Assembly (NCBI GenBank): GCA_914767715.1
Contig: OU612065.1
Span: forward strand, 21,082,001 to 21,142,000
DNA: 60,000 nt
Direction of reading: 5' to 3'
Origin: Membranipora membranacea
Lineage: Eukaryota > Bryozoa > Gymnolaemata > Cheilostomatida > Membraniporidae
Positions 1-11,264 of this stretch are shown here, in pieces. How positions within the stretch are numbered: position 1 is the first letter of the stretch; each line of letters begins with the position of its first letter. The position numbers and the translations under genes are program-made. The notes beneath the pieces were generated by a model. That model worked only from the letters and a program-made list of their open reading frames with translations. It was not told the DNA's origin and searched no databases.

Positions 1-3000
1 GTGGTTTTTGTTCATGCTTACGCACGCTATAGGCTGGACATTGATACTAGGATCTACTCTCCTAATGGATGCCTATGAACTGCTTGGCCTGAAACAGGTG
101 AGTATGTAGGCTATGATCGTTCAGTTGTTATACACTAGAGGAAAAATCGCCTTTTCGTGCAGTTTTGAAATAGGGAAACTTCGAAAGGTACCCTAAATTT
201 GATCAGCCTCATAACCTTATATAAACTCCCACCTAGGTAAGAGAAATTCTTGCTTGCTAACACTAAGTTAACCACAAGTCAACTAAACTGGCTCATATTT
301 ACTCCTCTAAGGTTGTGGTAACAATTATAGTCTACCACAACAATAATCTGGAATTCTCTTGGAATGCAGGTCATCTCACACACCTCTCTAGCCAGTAAGA
401 GACAGACTGTTTTTTTAGGAAGATGAAGATTCTGATCCCTAAGTTTGTATAACAGTTCTTCTGTTTTTCATCGTCTAAATCAATTATAGCATTTTAATCG
501 GAGTTGTTTCGTTCCTTACCATTGGAGGACTACTTCTGTTTTGTGTATGAACCATTATAATATCTGTCATCTTTAGACATGTTCCGTCTCAAGGCACTAG
601 TATTCTGAAAATTTATTTTGTATTTGAAATAAGTGACTTGATATAAATCCGTCTGATTGTTAGTAAGTAACTTACGCATTCTTTGTTTACAGGTTTACTA
701 CTACGTTATAGACTTGAACTCACCACTATCTCTCAAGTCCTCAGGACTGCGTAGACTGTATTCTGATATGAGGCACCCTGGTACTGTGGCGTTCACTTTA
801 CTTCTCATTATACACCCCCACATGACTGCTAGTCGTCTCTTATTAGCTGTGGTTCTTGGGCTCTACTGCGCAACAAGGTAGGTGTACTGCCCAGTGCCCA
901 TTAATGCTAGATGGAAAATAGTAATTAGTGATGCTGGGAGGAGCGATAAAAATTTGCTCTGTTTGATATTCCTGCTGGCCTCTCAAATATGTAAGATGTA
1001 TCATTAATTCCCTTCTTGAAGTGAAGTTTTCATAGACAAACCTACATATGTAGGACATGTGGTATCCTTAGTTGGTTGGAATTGCTTTTAGGCAATTTGC
1101 TATTTGATCAAGTGACTGCGATGTATGAATGTTGAAGTGATTTGAACTCAACTCAAATATTTCATTTGTTGTGAATACATACAGTGGTGACCCAAGCATT
1201 TGAACTAATATCCAACGAATTGTTACAGACTTTTTCTTTTGTCAGAAAACACATCGATGCAGGTTGCTCAATGAAGCAAAATGTTATTCTTATATCAGTA
1301 GTCATATCATCATCAATGAATCAAATATTTCGAAAGATTCGCCCTTTGCGCATGTCAATTGAGAGCACATTACCAGAGAAATGGTTCATTGCTGCATATT
1401 CAGTTTGTGTAATTTGTGGAAAATTGTCTTTACGCAATTACTGCTTTGGCAGTCAATCACCAATCTCACATAAGCGGCTGACCCGGAAAATGTGACAGAT
1501 TTCCTCTATAGCAGGCTGGCTTACTGAAGCTCGCTTCCTCATATTACGAGAGTGGCTTTTCAAAACCAGACGTGCATCATACATGACGAAGGTTCTGCCG
1601 GGTTATTTTTGTAACATGTTTTTTGCAAACACGGTCACGAGATCGAAATTCCTTCTCCTTTTCTGCTGTTGAGACAAAGTTGTTGGCGCTTATCTTATCT
1701 TACCTTGAGATGTCTTATGTTGTATCAGGAACCTGATAGGCAAAGCATCGATTTACTATCGATAAGGGGAAGGCTGATTTCCCTAGTCTAAGGCAATCGG
1801 TGCGCTTGTCAGCCAATTATACTGTTCTTGATTTAGCGAACACAGAATAAAAGCTATTTTTCGTTAAGTCTTGACAATGTATGGACTTTACGACCCTCTG
1901 TTCAGATAGTGCTAATGATAACAATCTGTCCATGTAATTTCTCACCAACCACCAACAAGTTTTATGTGACCTTCGCCAATAACATCGCTCTTTATCGCAA
2001 AACCAGAAATCATTGGATGATATTGTTTACTTTTTCTCTATGAAAGTGATTGGCACATTAATTATCACATGAGCATGTTTACTGTTCTACAAGTGTGCTC
2101 AGGTCTTATTCTGCTGCTGCATGATTGCATTGTTGTACCAAACATGTATTATCGATGAGGAGACATTTTTCAACATGGTAGTAGAATAAGAACATTGGTC
2201 GTAACTTTGTCAATCATCATCAATTGTATTGCCCCATATGAAGGCCTAACCTATAACAAGTTTTCTCTCTGCGGTGGCGGAGGGATATTGCAAAAGTCGG
2301 GTATCGTGGTTGGTTCTAGGCCTAACCACAGTCCTAGACCTTACAGTCTCCCAGCATCCACTTCATTCGGCAAGCTGTCACAGCCACCGAATTTCGTCTG
2401 TCTGTTTGTATTATGTACCACTATTTGGTTTGATAAACAAATGAGATAAAAATTCTCTAATCAGGAGAAGTCGATTGTGTCAAATAATTTTTTACATAGT
2501 GGAAAGGAATATCTCTGATTTCATCACTGATTGAGATGATATCAATTTCATGCTTATTGTTCCACAATCAATTTGTAAACAACACATACACTAGATTTGT
2601 CTTCTAAAACATCAACAGAATGTACTACTTGAAATGGACATTGAACCAATACCCAGCGAGACCAAGTAGCCTACCAATATCCTACGATCTTCATGGATTG
2701 TAGAAAAATGAGATCTAAATGATTTGCTGGTTTGCAATATACAGATGTAATTTTAGGGGTCAATCATATTTTGGGGCATTGAGCTCATTTTTATCACACA
2801 AATGATTGTCATATGATGAATAGGATGGTTGTTTACATGTTGAACACAAATCTATAAGTCTAGAAAACCAGTGAAATCCAGACCACTTGGTTTGCAGAGT
2901 TGATACCTTATTCGTTATGTAACTTTCACCTGTCTCTTCAATTGTCATTTTGTATCAAGTGTTGGAGGTGCTGCCAACACCTGTTCTTATTGTAAACAAA

Positions 3001-4837
3001 ATTGATTTGAGTGTACATGGGAATATCACAGAGTAAGGATATACATATGTCATTACTCTGGGATGTTATGGGCTTGGAAAGATTGGGACTAATTCTTTTA
3101 CAGCGATAAAGCTGAGATAGTCAATGTTCAAGTGACGTGAGCAGCTGCTGATATGAGAATGGATGACTCTAATTTGTTCCTCTAATTTTCGAATGTCACC
3201 TCACCTTTTTTTTTAGATCAAATGCTTTTTCTGTAGGCTCAAATGGGCATTCTCCGTTTTTTACATGTGATATATCAACCCGAAACCCTATATAATAGTC
3301 CAGCGGCGGCCTACCAAAAATGTGGCTAGAAATGCAACTTCATTTACGAAATTGGATGGATAAATTCTAAGAGTGGAATCTAGGGTAGTTTTCTGAGTCG
3401 GTCGCAATGGTGATGATGTACCTTACACAAAGTTGCACAAAAGGCAGCAAATTGCCAAAAACGCTGCCGAAAATGGCCAAAATTGCTGTTTTTTTTGGGT
3501 CTGTCCTGTGCTCACCTTATAAGTTGGGCTACTCAAACTCTGAAATCAGATTCATACATACCGTGGTCAGTTTTTGGTATAATATCAGCATGATATCTCA
3601 AATATTGAGTGAATGACCAACCTTATAAAAAGTGATAACCCTGCAAAAAAAGGGAAAGTGATCAAAAAATGATGATATGGTTTCAAAACATCCAAAACCT
3701 GAAAGAGCATGTCATAATTAGTGGATCTACAAGTTTACATGGGTCTGCTATCATAAATAGCTGAGATGTGGCCAACAACGGTTGCAATACCCCCTTATAT
3801 CATTTGTATATAACTATCATTGAAACAACACTACTTTTTCAATTTTGCAGGCGCCTCAAAAACTGACTTCAACTGTTCTTATCGATCTGATTTTTTTATG
3901 GTGGTTTTGTATTGACTCAATCAATAACCAAAAATTTTTCTTCAGCACTACGCACCTTTTTGATGATACTTGAAGGAGTTTTGCTTTTGCTTTACATGCT
4001 ATATAACCTTATACAGACGATTTTTATGATATTATAAAAGAAACCAAAGGATATGCACTTTTTGAAAAACGACACACTCAGAGCATTAAAAACTGGTCTT
4101 ATGCGACGGGAGGGTCAATACACAGTCACCATAAAAAAATCACACCAATACGAACATTCGAAGCCTGTTTTTTAGGCAGCAGAATAATTGAAAAAGTAGT
4201 TTCGCTTTAATGATAGTTATACACAAGTGATAAAAGGGGTATTGAAACCGTTGTTGGCCACATCTCAGCTTTTTATGTTAGCAAACCCATGTAAAGTTGT
4301 AGATTTCTGATTTAGGATGTTTTGAAACCATATCATAATTTTTTGATCACTTTCCCTTTTACCGGCAGTGTTTTTGGCAATTAGCGGCCGATGGTACAAC
4401 TTGGTGTAAGGTACAATATTACCATTGCGATCAACATGAAAAACTGTACCAGAAACAACTGACAAACCTTATCCATCCAAAAGTGAAAATGGAAGTGATA
4501 AGATAGGAGGGGGCTGCCACCGGACTATAACCCCTTAATATTTTGATAGAACTCAAATCCAAATATTTTCGAGATTATCTCACCCTTGCATGATCTCTTG
4601 ATATTATTGCTGCAATTTTGATACCGACCCATATTTTGTTATCATGTTTTGTATAATTATAGGTTTTCTGTTGACAAAGAAGATTATAGTTATATGAAGC
4701 AAAATCTGGCTCGGAAACAGGATGAAATGAAAATGATTATGGAGGAGAATAATAGACAAGACAACATGTCCATCAAGAAAGTATGGGTGAAATCATTCTC
4801 TGCTTCCTCATACGAATCTCAGTCAGATGATGAATGA
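1..4837 (+). CDS. NRM: Nurim (nuclear envelope membrane protein), 3' part
   Basis: Three joined exons, 1-97 (5' incomplete), 693-877 and 4663-4837 (stop TGA), keep phase (0, then 2) and give the last 151 residues of a polytopic membrane protein. Nurim is a multi-pass inner nuclear membrane protein related to isoprenylcysteine methyltransferase-type folds; its biochemical activity is not established. What I see: a hydrophobic stretch ending in YELLGLKQ, then VYYYVIDLNSPLSLKS, then YSDMRHPG, then a last hydrophobic helix (TASRLLLAVVLGLY). The order GLKQ-VYY-LALKS-RHP-LLLA is the arrangement in vertebrate nurim. The last exon is charged (KEDYSYMKQNLARKQ) and ends in an acidic Ser-rich tail (SSYESQSDDE) that is longer than I recall for vertebrates. 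The N-terminal membrane segments lie upstream of the window. The last intron is 3.8 kb and holds a large inverted repeat. Confidence 0.85.
3028..3064. repeat. Degenerate short palindrome, family copy 1
   Basis: The sequence ATCACAGAGTAAGGATAT is followed by a partly complementary arm (TCATTACTCTGGGAT). Almost the same left arm occurs at 38591, where the palindrome is perfect, and the core recurs at 30819. This copy lies in the last nurim intron and has lost some pairing. Confidence 0.6.
3293..4529. repeat. Long imperfect inverted repeat (foldback/MITE-like) in nurim intron
   Basis: The left arm (about 3293-3916) is complementary to the right arm (about 4114-4529). Paired landmarks are TAGTCCAGCGGCGGCC against GGCTGCCACCGGACTA at the ends, TGTACCTTACACAAAGTTG against CAACTTGGTGTAAGGTACA, CAACAACGGTTGCAATACCCC against GGGGTATTGAAACCGTTGTTG, and CTACTTTTTCAATT against AATTGAAAAAGTAG. 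The left arm has about 170 extra bases (about 3473-3645) that the right arm lacks, so one arm suffered an insertion or the other a deletion. No protein is encoded; open frames here are by-products of the repeat. Target-site duplications are not clear. Confidence 0.8.
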
Positions 4838-5405
4838 TCAGGTTATGAAATTATCATATCATATCTAATTGGAAAATAGAGGATGACATAATGTATCATT
4901 TGGCCTTTATTTTTTAACATGAATCAAAAAGCGAAATCTGGAAGAATTCAAGAAATCTCATTCCCAGTCAGAGTATGTCGATGAATCTGATGTTTTGACG
5001 GCTGTGACCAATACACTGTGATATTGTGGCCTGTCTGATCATTTGGCTTGTTTGATGTTTGCTTTTGCTAGCTATTATCGCCCATTTCATACTCATATAT
5101 ATTTCTTTTATACTCAGTATTTCAAAAGGTTATTTGTCGTTGAATTTTTTATACTTGTGATTAGGCTTAGGCGGTATTCAATAATAGTACATTTACCCTG
5201 TTCGTATTAGCTTACTGCATAAGTAGTTCTTTTGGGGCTTCTCTTATACTTTTGACCGTAAGTGTTAGCATATGTCAATCGTTTTCACTATTTGTATATG
5301 TCCATGTATACAGACGATTTGTTATATTGGATACAGCATCAAGCTAGATTCAGTTCCATCTTTCATCAGTAATCTCCATGGCTCAGGAACCTCTAACAAG
5401 AAGCT

Positions 5406-5411
5406 AATAAA
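5406..5411 (+). terminator. Candidate nurim polyadenylation signal
   Basis: An AATAAA hexamer lies about 570 bases after the nurim stop codon, with T-rich sequence following. It is the first canonical hexamer I noticed on this strand downstream of the gene. Confidence 0.4.
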
Positions 5412-6946
5412 GATATTATTTCATATACTATATACAACACACTGAGAATTTTGCTGTATATTCATGAAGATAGTGTGATTGCAATTTTCCTACATTGATA
5501 GCGATTTTCTGCCTACGGCTTTTCTATTTGCCACTATTGACCAGAGCTTTCACATTTTTTTATGATGTTATACAGCCGATTTTCCTGGTTCTGCATTACT
5601 CATCAATGGTGATAATAAATGACTATTAGTAACTTGCTTGTATTCTACGTAAGCTGTTTGTCACAATTGCATGTTTCTCTAATTCTGGCAACAATATCAG
5701 TCATTAAAAGTGACAAACTCTGCCAGCTTCAATCCATTCTGGGAATGTCAGCTGTATGATGAGTAAAGCCTTTTGTGTAACTATAATATGTGGCAGGTTT
5801 TGTTAATGGATGTTAATTTTTTCCTGGTAGGGATTGGGTGACTGTCATCATCATGTATTAGTGATTTATGCGTCAGCTGAGGTCTTATCTTATGTATTTT
5901 ATAGGAACAGATTTTATAGGAACAGATATGAAAGCCTACCTGCTGGAGATAAGTCATGCTTTTTACTGGAAGCGTGCAAAAGTCTTTTATAATGACTCCG
6001 CAATAAATGTTGTTATACAGGCGCAGAGAATGTGACTTTTTGCCTGCCTTTTTTTGGTATGTCCATAAGCATATAGATACTATGTTATGTTATGCTAATA
6101 GGTATGCAGCACATACAACATACATCTCAGTAGGTACCCATTGAATATGATTCTTTTTCTTTCTCAAAAGCTACAACACAGTTTTCTGGTTAAATTACAA
6201 AAAAATTTCCAATGTCAAATGTGGGTTTCAGCAGTAACTGTAGCAGTCTTGTATGTTCTTCTCATGTACTAAGGTTGTTGCATGCAGTGATTGTCTTGTT
6301 GTGATCACGATCATGCTGCCCTCGAAATTTCACAACTATACTCTTGCGTCTCAACCTATTGTTTTTAAGCAATTATAGTATTAAGATGCGTCGGTACACC
6401 TTTCATTAGTTTTTACTTACGTCTCGGGACAATTAGGTATGGTGTGATTTTATCGCTTTGGTTTATTGCTTAAACCCAGTAATTCTGTTTGTCACTGTGA
6501 CCCTTCAAATGATAAATAGCAATCTGGACTAGGCCTCGCAGTATTACTAAGCTAATAATTTTTCTCTCATTTTATGACCTCATGATAGTCCTAGATGCAG
6601 ATAGTGTGCAAGTTTTAAGGTAGGCTTCTAAAGCTGCAGCATTGCTGTCCCTTTTTCTTGTGTTTGTATCGAACCGCAAGTTTTGCTGACTGCATGTCTT
6701 TGAGGAAGTTGTATATTCCAGTGACTCACAAATAGTAAAATCCAAACCCTGGATCTCAACTTGTCACGCTATTGGTCAATTTAATCGTGAATTTAAGAAA
6801 TAAACGAGCTGTGTGGTGCTTGTCATTGGCTGGCAAGGCGCCAGCATACACTGCCCAATAAATCAACAAGTTGAAACGTAATCATTGATGTCATAAGATT
6901 ATAATGTGCTAGATGTTTGTTGTAGCCTCGTCTATGTGTGGCGGTG
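5412..6946. other. Spacer between nurim and ETS gene
   Basis: No exon with coding character is visible on either strand. The sequence is AT-rich. The only structure noticed is a short tandem duplication of TTTTATAGGAACAG near 5900. The last 200 bases hold an inverted CCAAT box (ATTGGTCAAT near 6771) and lead into the TATA element of the ETS gene. Confidence 0.6.
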
Positions 6947-6980
6947 TATATAAGATATAATTTAAAGTGCAAACTGGCAG
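6947..6980 (+). promoter_or_regulatory. TATA-box core promoter of the ETS gene
   Basis: TATATAAG at 6947-6954 is followed about 25 bases later by a plausible initiator region (CTGGCAGTAGTCG, near 6974-6982). The coding ATG lies at 7078, leaving a 5' leader of about 100 bases with no ATG before the start. The spacing fits a focused RNA polymerase II promoter. The call rests only on motif and spacing. Confidence 0.55.
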
Positions 6981-7077
6981 TAGTCGCTCTGCAAGCAAGG
7001 AAGAAAGACATTGAAGTTGAGACAAGTTTGGATTAAATTTCTCGGAGTTTACAAACGCATTTACAGCCAATAACAAC

Positions 7078-10000
7078 ATGAGTGAGGTGCGTTCAATTCT
7101 TCTTTGACAGCCATGATAGATATCAATGTTTGATAAGTTTTCATGGATTATGATCATGGCTTCCATTTTATAGTGAATCTGACTACTCTTGCCGGCCTTT
7201 GACCCGATCAACTTTTATTTATGTATGGTATTTACTAGGCAGTTTAACTCATGATTCAAATTTTATGCACCATCGTAACTGCTCCAAAAATTAATAATGG
7301 CTTGTTATCAAAGTTTCAAGTTAGTCATTTTAATATTTTTTAAATATTTTAGTCAGGAGAATCTCAGTACTACTCTAGTGATACGTACCAGTCTGACGGA
7401 TCTGACAACGGTGATGTGTTCGATGACGAAATACATGACTTCATCAACATATTTTATCGAAGTGAGTTTGATTATGAGTAATGCATTCATTGTAAATCTT
7501 GATGAGCAAGATAGATTTAACTTGCAATGATTTAAATATTAAAAATTTGACAGAAGTTAGCATATTGTACCATGTGGCAATAATTTTCATTCAATGCACT
7601 TTCTTAAACTGGTTATAGGTTTACATAGGTTGTCTAAGTTGACCTCCTTGATCCTGATCCAGAATAGATATCACTTAGTCAATCAGTATTCCTTTTTTGC
7701 ACAAAGTAGAGATTTAATGTGTTATGATTTTGTTTCGCAGGTGATCCAAACAGATATGCGAATGAATGGGAAAACTATCCAATGGACCAGCCAAGTAAGA
7801 ATACCGATATGTTACTGCGACTCATGATAAATATTATGATCTTTGTATAGGGCCTATTATACACTGATCTGTGCCATGGTTTATTCTGTATGCTACTTAC
7901 TCATACATACAAAGCATTTAGCAGCACAATTTTCCCAGAATGTAAATTTGACAGATATTATACACATAGAATAGACACTTCATGTTAGCTATGTCTCCAG
8001 ACGTAACAAAATGGAAATGTAATGTAACACATGAACATCTATTTTGCAGGCATGTTCAATGACATTTACACTGGTGGACAACAACAGATGCAGTCATACC
8101 CATCTCGTAAGTACTCACACTTACGTTATGTCATACACTTACATTTTTTTGTAATTTATTACCTTATTTAGCAACTTGTATCTGTATCAGTCTATCAGAC
8201 TTATATCCTGGACAAATATATAATAGTGCCGCTTGTTTGTTTTTTTGTTTTGTTGGAGTTATTATGATTTGCTAATTTTGTTTTGCAGAAAATCAGTACC
8301 CAAATCTGGATGATTCAGGCTATTGGCCACAGACTTCAGCTTATCAGCAAAGTTAGTATTCTTACTTTCACAGATAGGCAAAAATACAATGCGTGTTTTT
8401 TTTAGATAACTCATCATTTGAATTCCTAGATAGTAGATTGCTATAACTAGAATCATCCTGCTTAACTCGCAATGCGATGCAAACTCCGTAAAAATCTAAA
8501 CAATCCTTTCAGCCTAAATGATGCGGGTGTAAAAGCTATCAGTAAAATACCTAGACTTGAGTCAACCAGCTATTAAATTTTGAATTTGTTTACAGATGGT
8601 TGGAGGCTGAGTGAGTCTGATGAGCACAGATCATATCCTCAGCACAGCATGTCTGAGCTTCTGCCTCCTATCGGAATTCCAGAACACTCAATGGACAATC
8701 TGGCCTTTCCACCTCATTTAATGAAAACGGAACCACGAAGCCCTGGTACCCCACTGCCACCATCCCCAACGATCAACCAGACAGAAAAAAGAAGTAAGTT
8801 AGAATAACACTGGGAACTTGATAACTCAAATTGGAAACTTAAGACATAAGTGACGAGTTAAAAGGGTGGAAGATATCCATGATGAAATGCTAGGGTTGAC
8901 AACGATGGATTTGCAACAAATTTCTAAAGAAGGAGCAATTATGGCCACAATGAAAATTATGCCAATCATTCAATGACGCAAGTGGTGAACTTGCTATCAG
9001 GTTCCAGCGCCTTCCTTTTAACCACAGGTACTGCAGGGCTGTAATTGCAGCGATATTTGGCCTTCCGAAAATGCTGATTTGTTGATAAATACATGTTGAT
9101 TCGAACAAGAGATTTAGACTGTTTGTAATGGCTTTATTTATACTCATTATCATCTACGTAAATGCCATGTCATAAGCATAGAGACTCGGGCATCAATTAG
9201 AAGTTTACATAAACCTGTAATCATTTATTATTTCCAAGAGTAAAATACTCAATGGACTGCTTTAAAACCCTGGTGATCGAGGACAGAAGATTGCCTTTTG
9301 TCAATAATCACGCATGGTGACATGGTGACGCTGTCTGGCCTTTCTGTTTCGGAGCTTTAGTTAGGTGTTGGTGACATGGTCGATCCTACGTAATTGATTT
9401 GCTCCATCTCCCTCCTCCCTGATATTGCATTTTTCAATGATGTAAGGTACCTTTATGGGATTGGTCGAAGTTTGTTATTATGCACGAGCTACACACATCA
9501 GACTTTAATGCCATTCAATTTTAAAAGCTAATTTGACATAGCATTCACAACTTGGCGACTAAAAACTAGTGAGTCTAATGCGTTCAATCAGATCGCTTGC
9601 TCAGCAAAACTGCTCGGGACTTTGAGTGTCATTATGAGATGCGACATCTATCCGAAATTGAGTTTAGAGGAGAGAGCACGCTGTCGTCTCATAAATAGTT
9701 ATCTCTGACACTAAACCACCAGCGTAGCTCAGTGATAAACAATGAAATTTGTTTTGCTTTTGAAAACTTGACCTTATTCTATTGTGAAGATCACCCTTGG
9801 GCAAATTTGATTACATTTACACAGGCTGATAAAATTTAATAGAAAGTTGATAATGCTGTCAGCACACACACTATCATTTCATTATCAATGTGACTGTGTT
9901 GACGAAAAGTGCCAACTTGCTGATATCTGCAGTTACGATACCAAGTTGTCAAACTGCAGGAATTCTCTTTGACATTGATATCTTCAAAAAAGATATATTA

Positions 10001-11264
10001 TGCTGGACAAAAATAGTCCAGGCATCAGCAAGACAGTGTGTATTTATAGGTGTTTTGGGACAACCATTCAAACATATCTAAAGAGAGTGAATGTTTTGGT
10101 TTGAAATTGCAAAGAAGGCTCACAAAAGCTGGTACCTTTCAGCGGAAATTAAACTCATTATCGATTCAGTCATTTGAATAATAGTGTTTGACAAAGATTT
10201 CTTTGGTTGAGTGCATAAGCCTCACAAAATCAGTGACACCTATCTCATGCTCACTGTTTACCCAGGGTCTGTTTTTTATCTATCGGCAAAGTAAAATTCC
10301 TGTGAGTTCAGCGATTAGCGCAGCAGGTGACACACCCTTCAGTCAAGGTCAGGGCTTTGGGCGAATTGGGACACAGACCATATCAACGCCAGTTGACCAT
10401 TCTCTCAAAAAGCATACGCGGAGATGTGTTCTCTCTCCTATTCAAAGGGTTCTTTAATTTTTTTGTTTAAAGAGGTTTCCTGAAAAGTTTGCAGATAGCG
10501 GAGTAGTTAAAAGTAACTTGTTGACCTTTTTAACTGAGCTTAAGCCAAGTTTTATTCAGTGTCACCTTTCTTTGTTGTAGAGCCAAACAACAAGCCTCTG
10601 CTTCCTGACTTTCTGGCAGATCTCATCAAGGACGAAAGATACAACCCAACCCACATCCGTTGGCTGAACAAAGATGAGCTGGTCTTTTTGATTGTCAAGC
10701 CAAAGGTTGTTGCCAGCATGTGGGGCAGCAAGAAGGGGAACCCCAACATGAACTATCCTAACATGAGCCGTGGAATGAGGTGCGTATTCAGATTTTGAGA
10801 TAATGACAGGTTGCGATTCAAGTTTGCCATGCAAGCACATGACAGAAGCTGTTTAATTATCCTTCTAGACAGGAAAGTTTGGCACGCAGCACCTACAATA
10901 TTAGCTTTGACAGGATATGCATCAAAGTTCTGGCATAAATTTGATTCTTGTTTGCATAAGATTGAATTTAGCTGTTAACAGACTATCACAACACAACCCT
11001 CTTCAAAAGGCGATGATGATATTTGTATACCTGGGGTCACCAAAGCGCTGTGTGCGAAAGATTGTCTAAAAGCCAACTAGTTTTTCTGAAGGTTTTCTCA
11101 AGCACATGGTATTGCTAGAATGAATTTGGTCATCAGCTTTATTCTCATTTCTTAACAGGGACCGAAGGAAAAGCGGCTTCTTTGTCAGTGTACCACCGAA
11201 CTCTTCATATCCTAAGAAACTGACGTACAAATGGGGACCAAAGGCAGCAAAGTACTTCACCTAA
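7078..11264 (+). CDS. ETS-domain transcription factor (ELF/ESE-like)
   Basis: Eight exons join in phase: 7078-7086, 7353-7461, 7741-7794, 8050-8106, 8289-8351, 8596-8793, 10581-10779 and 11159-11264 (stop TAA). They encode 264 residues. The first coding exon holds only MSE; its ATG is the first after the TATA-driven leader. Residues 4-165 are low in order, rich in Tyr, Ser, Asp and Gln, and look like a transactivation region. Residues 140-147 (MKTEPRSP) fit a phosphorylation-dependent sumoylation motif. The C-terminal 95 residues form an ETS winged helix (LLPDFLADLIKD, RWLNKDELVFLIV, VASMWGSKKGN, MSRGMR, KKLTYKWGPKA). Spacing is closest to ELF3/EHF-type ETS domains. The three tyrosines that normally follow RxxR are absent. 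No Pointed domain is encoded. Expected role: nuclear DNA-binding regulator; targets unknown. Confidence 0.85.
10581..11264 (+). CDS. ETS domain exons of the ETS-factor gene
   Basis: Exon 10581-10779 carries helix 1, the two first strands and the recognition helix, ending in MSRGMR split by an intron after AG. Exon 11159-11264 supplies the C-terminal wing. The intron falls right after the recognition-helix arginines. The two arginines that contact GGA in the family are retained. The next segment reads DRRKSGFFVSVPPNSSYPKK, where the family normally has YYY followed by K/R and a shorter wing. I saw no alternative exon encoding YYY in the 380-base intron. Confidence 0.85.

Noticed and set aside
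1180-2000. Possible LTR retroelement remnant (GTGGTGACCC and AATAAA-like motifs) in the nurim intron
   Set aside because: No paired LTR, no reverse transcriptase or gag motif, and no clear borders.
3407-4465. Two small open frames around 3407-3616 (+) and 4265-4465 (-)
   Set aside because: They lie in the arms of the inverted repeat and have no protein likeness.
9719-9775. CGTAGCTCAGTGATAA resembling a tRNA D-arm/A-box
   Set aside because: No B-box or acceptor stem follows at tRNA spacing, so it is not a tRNA or a supportable SINE.
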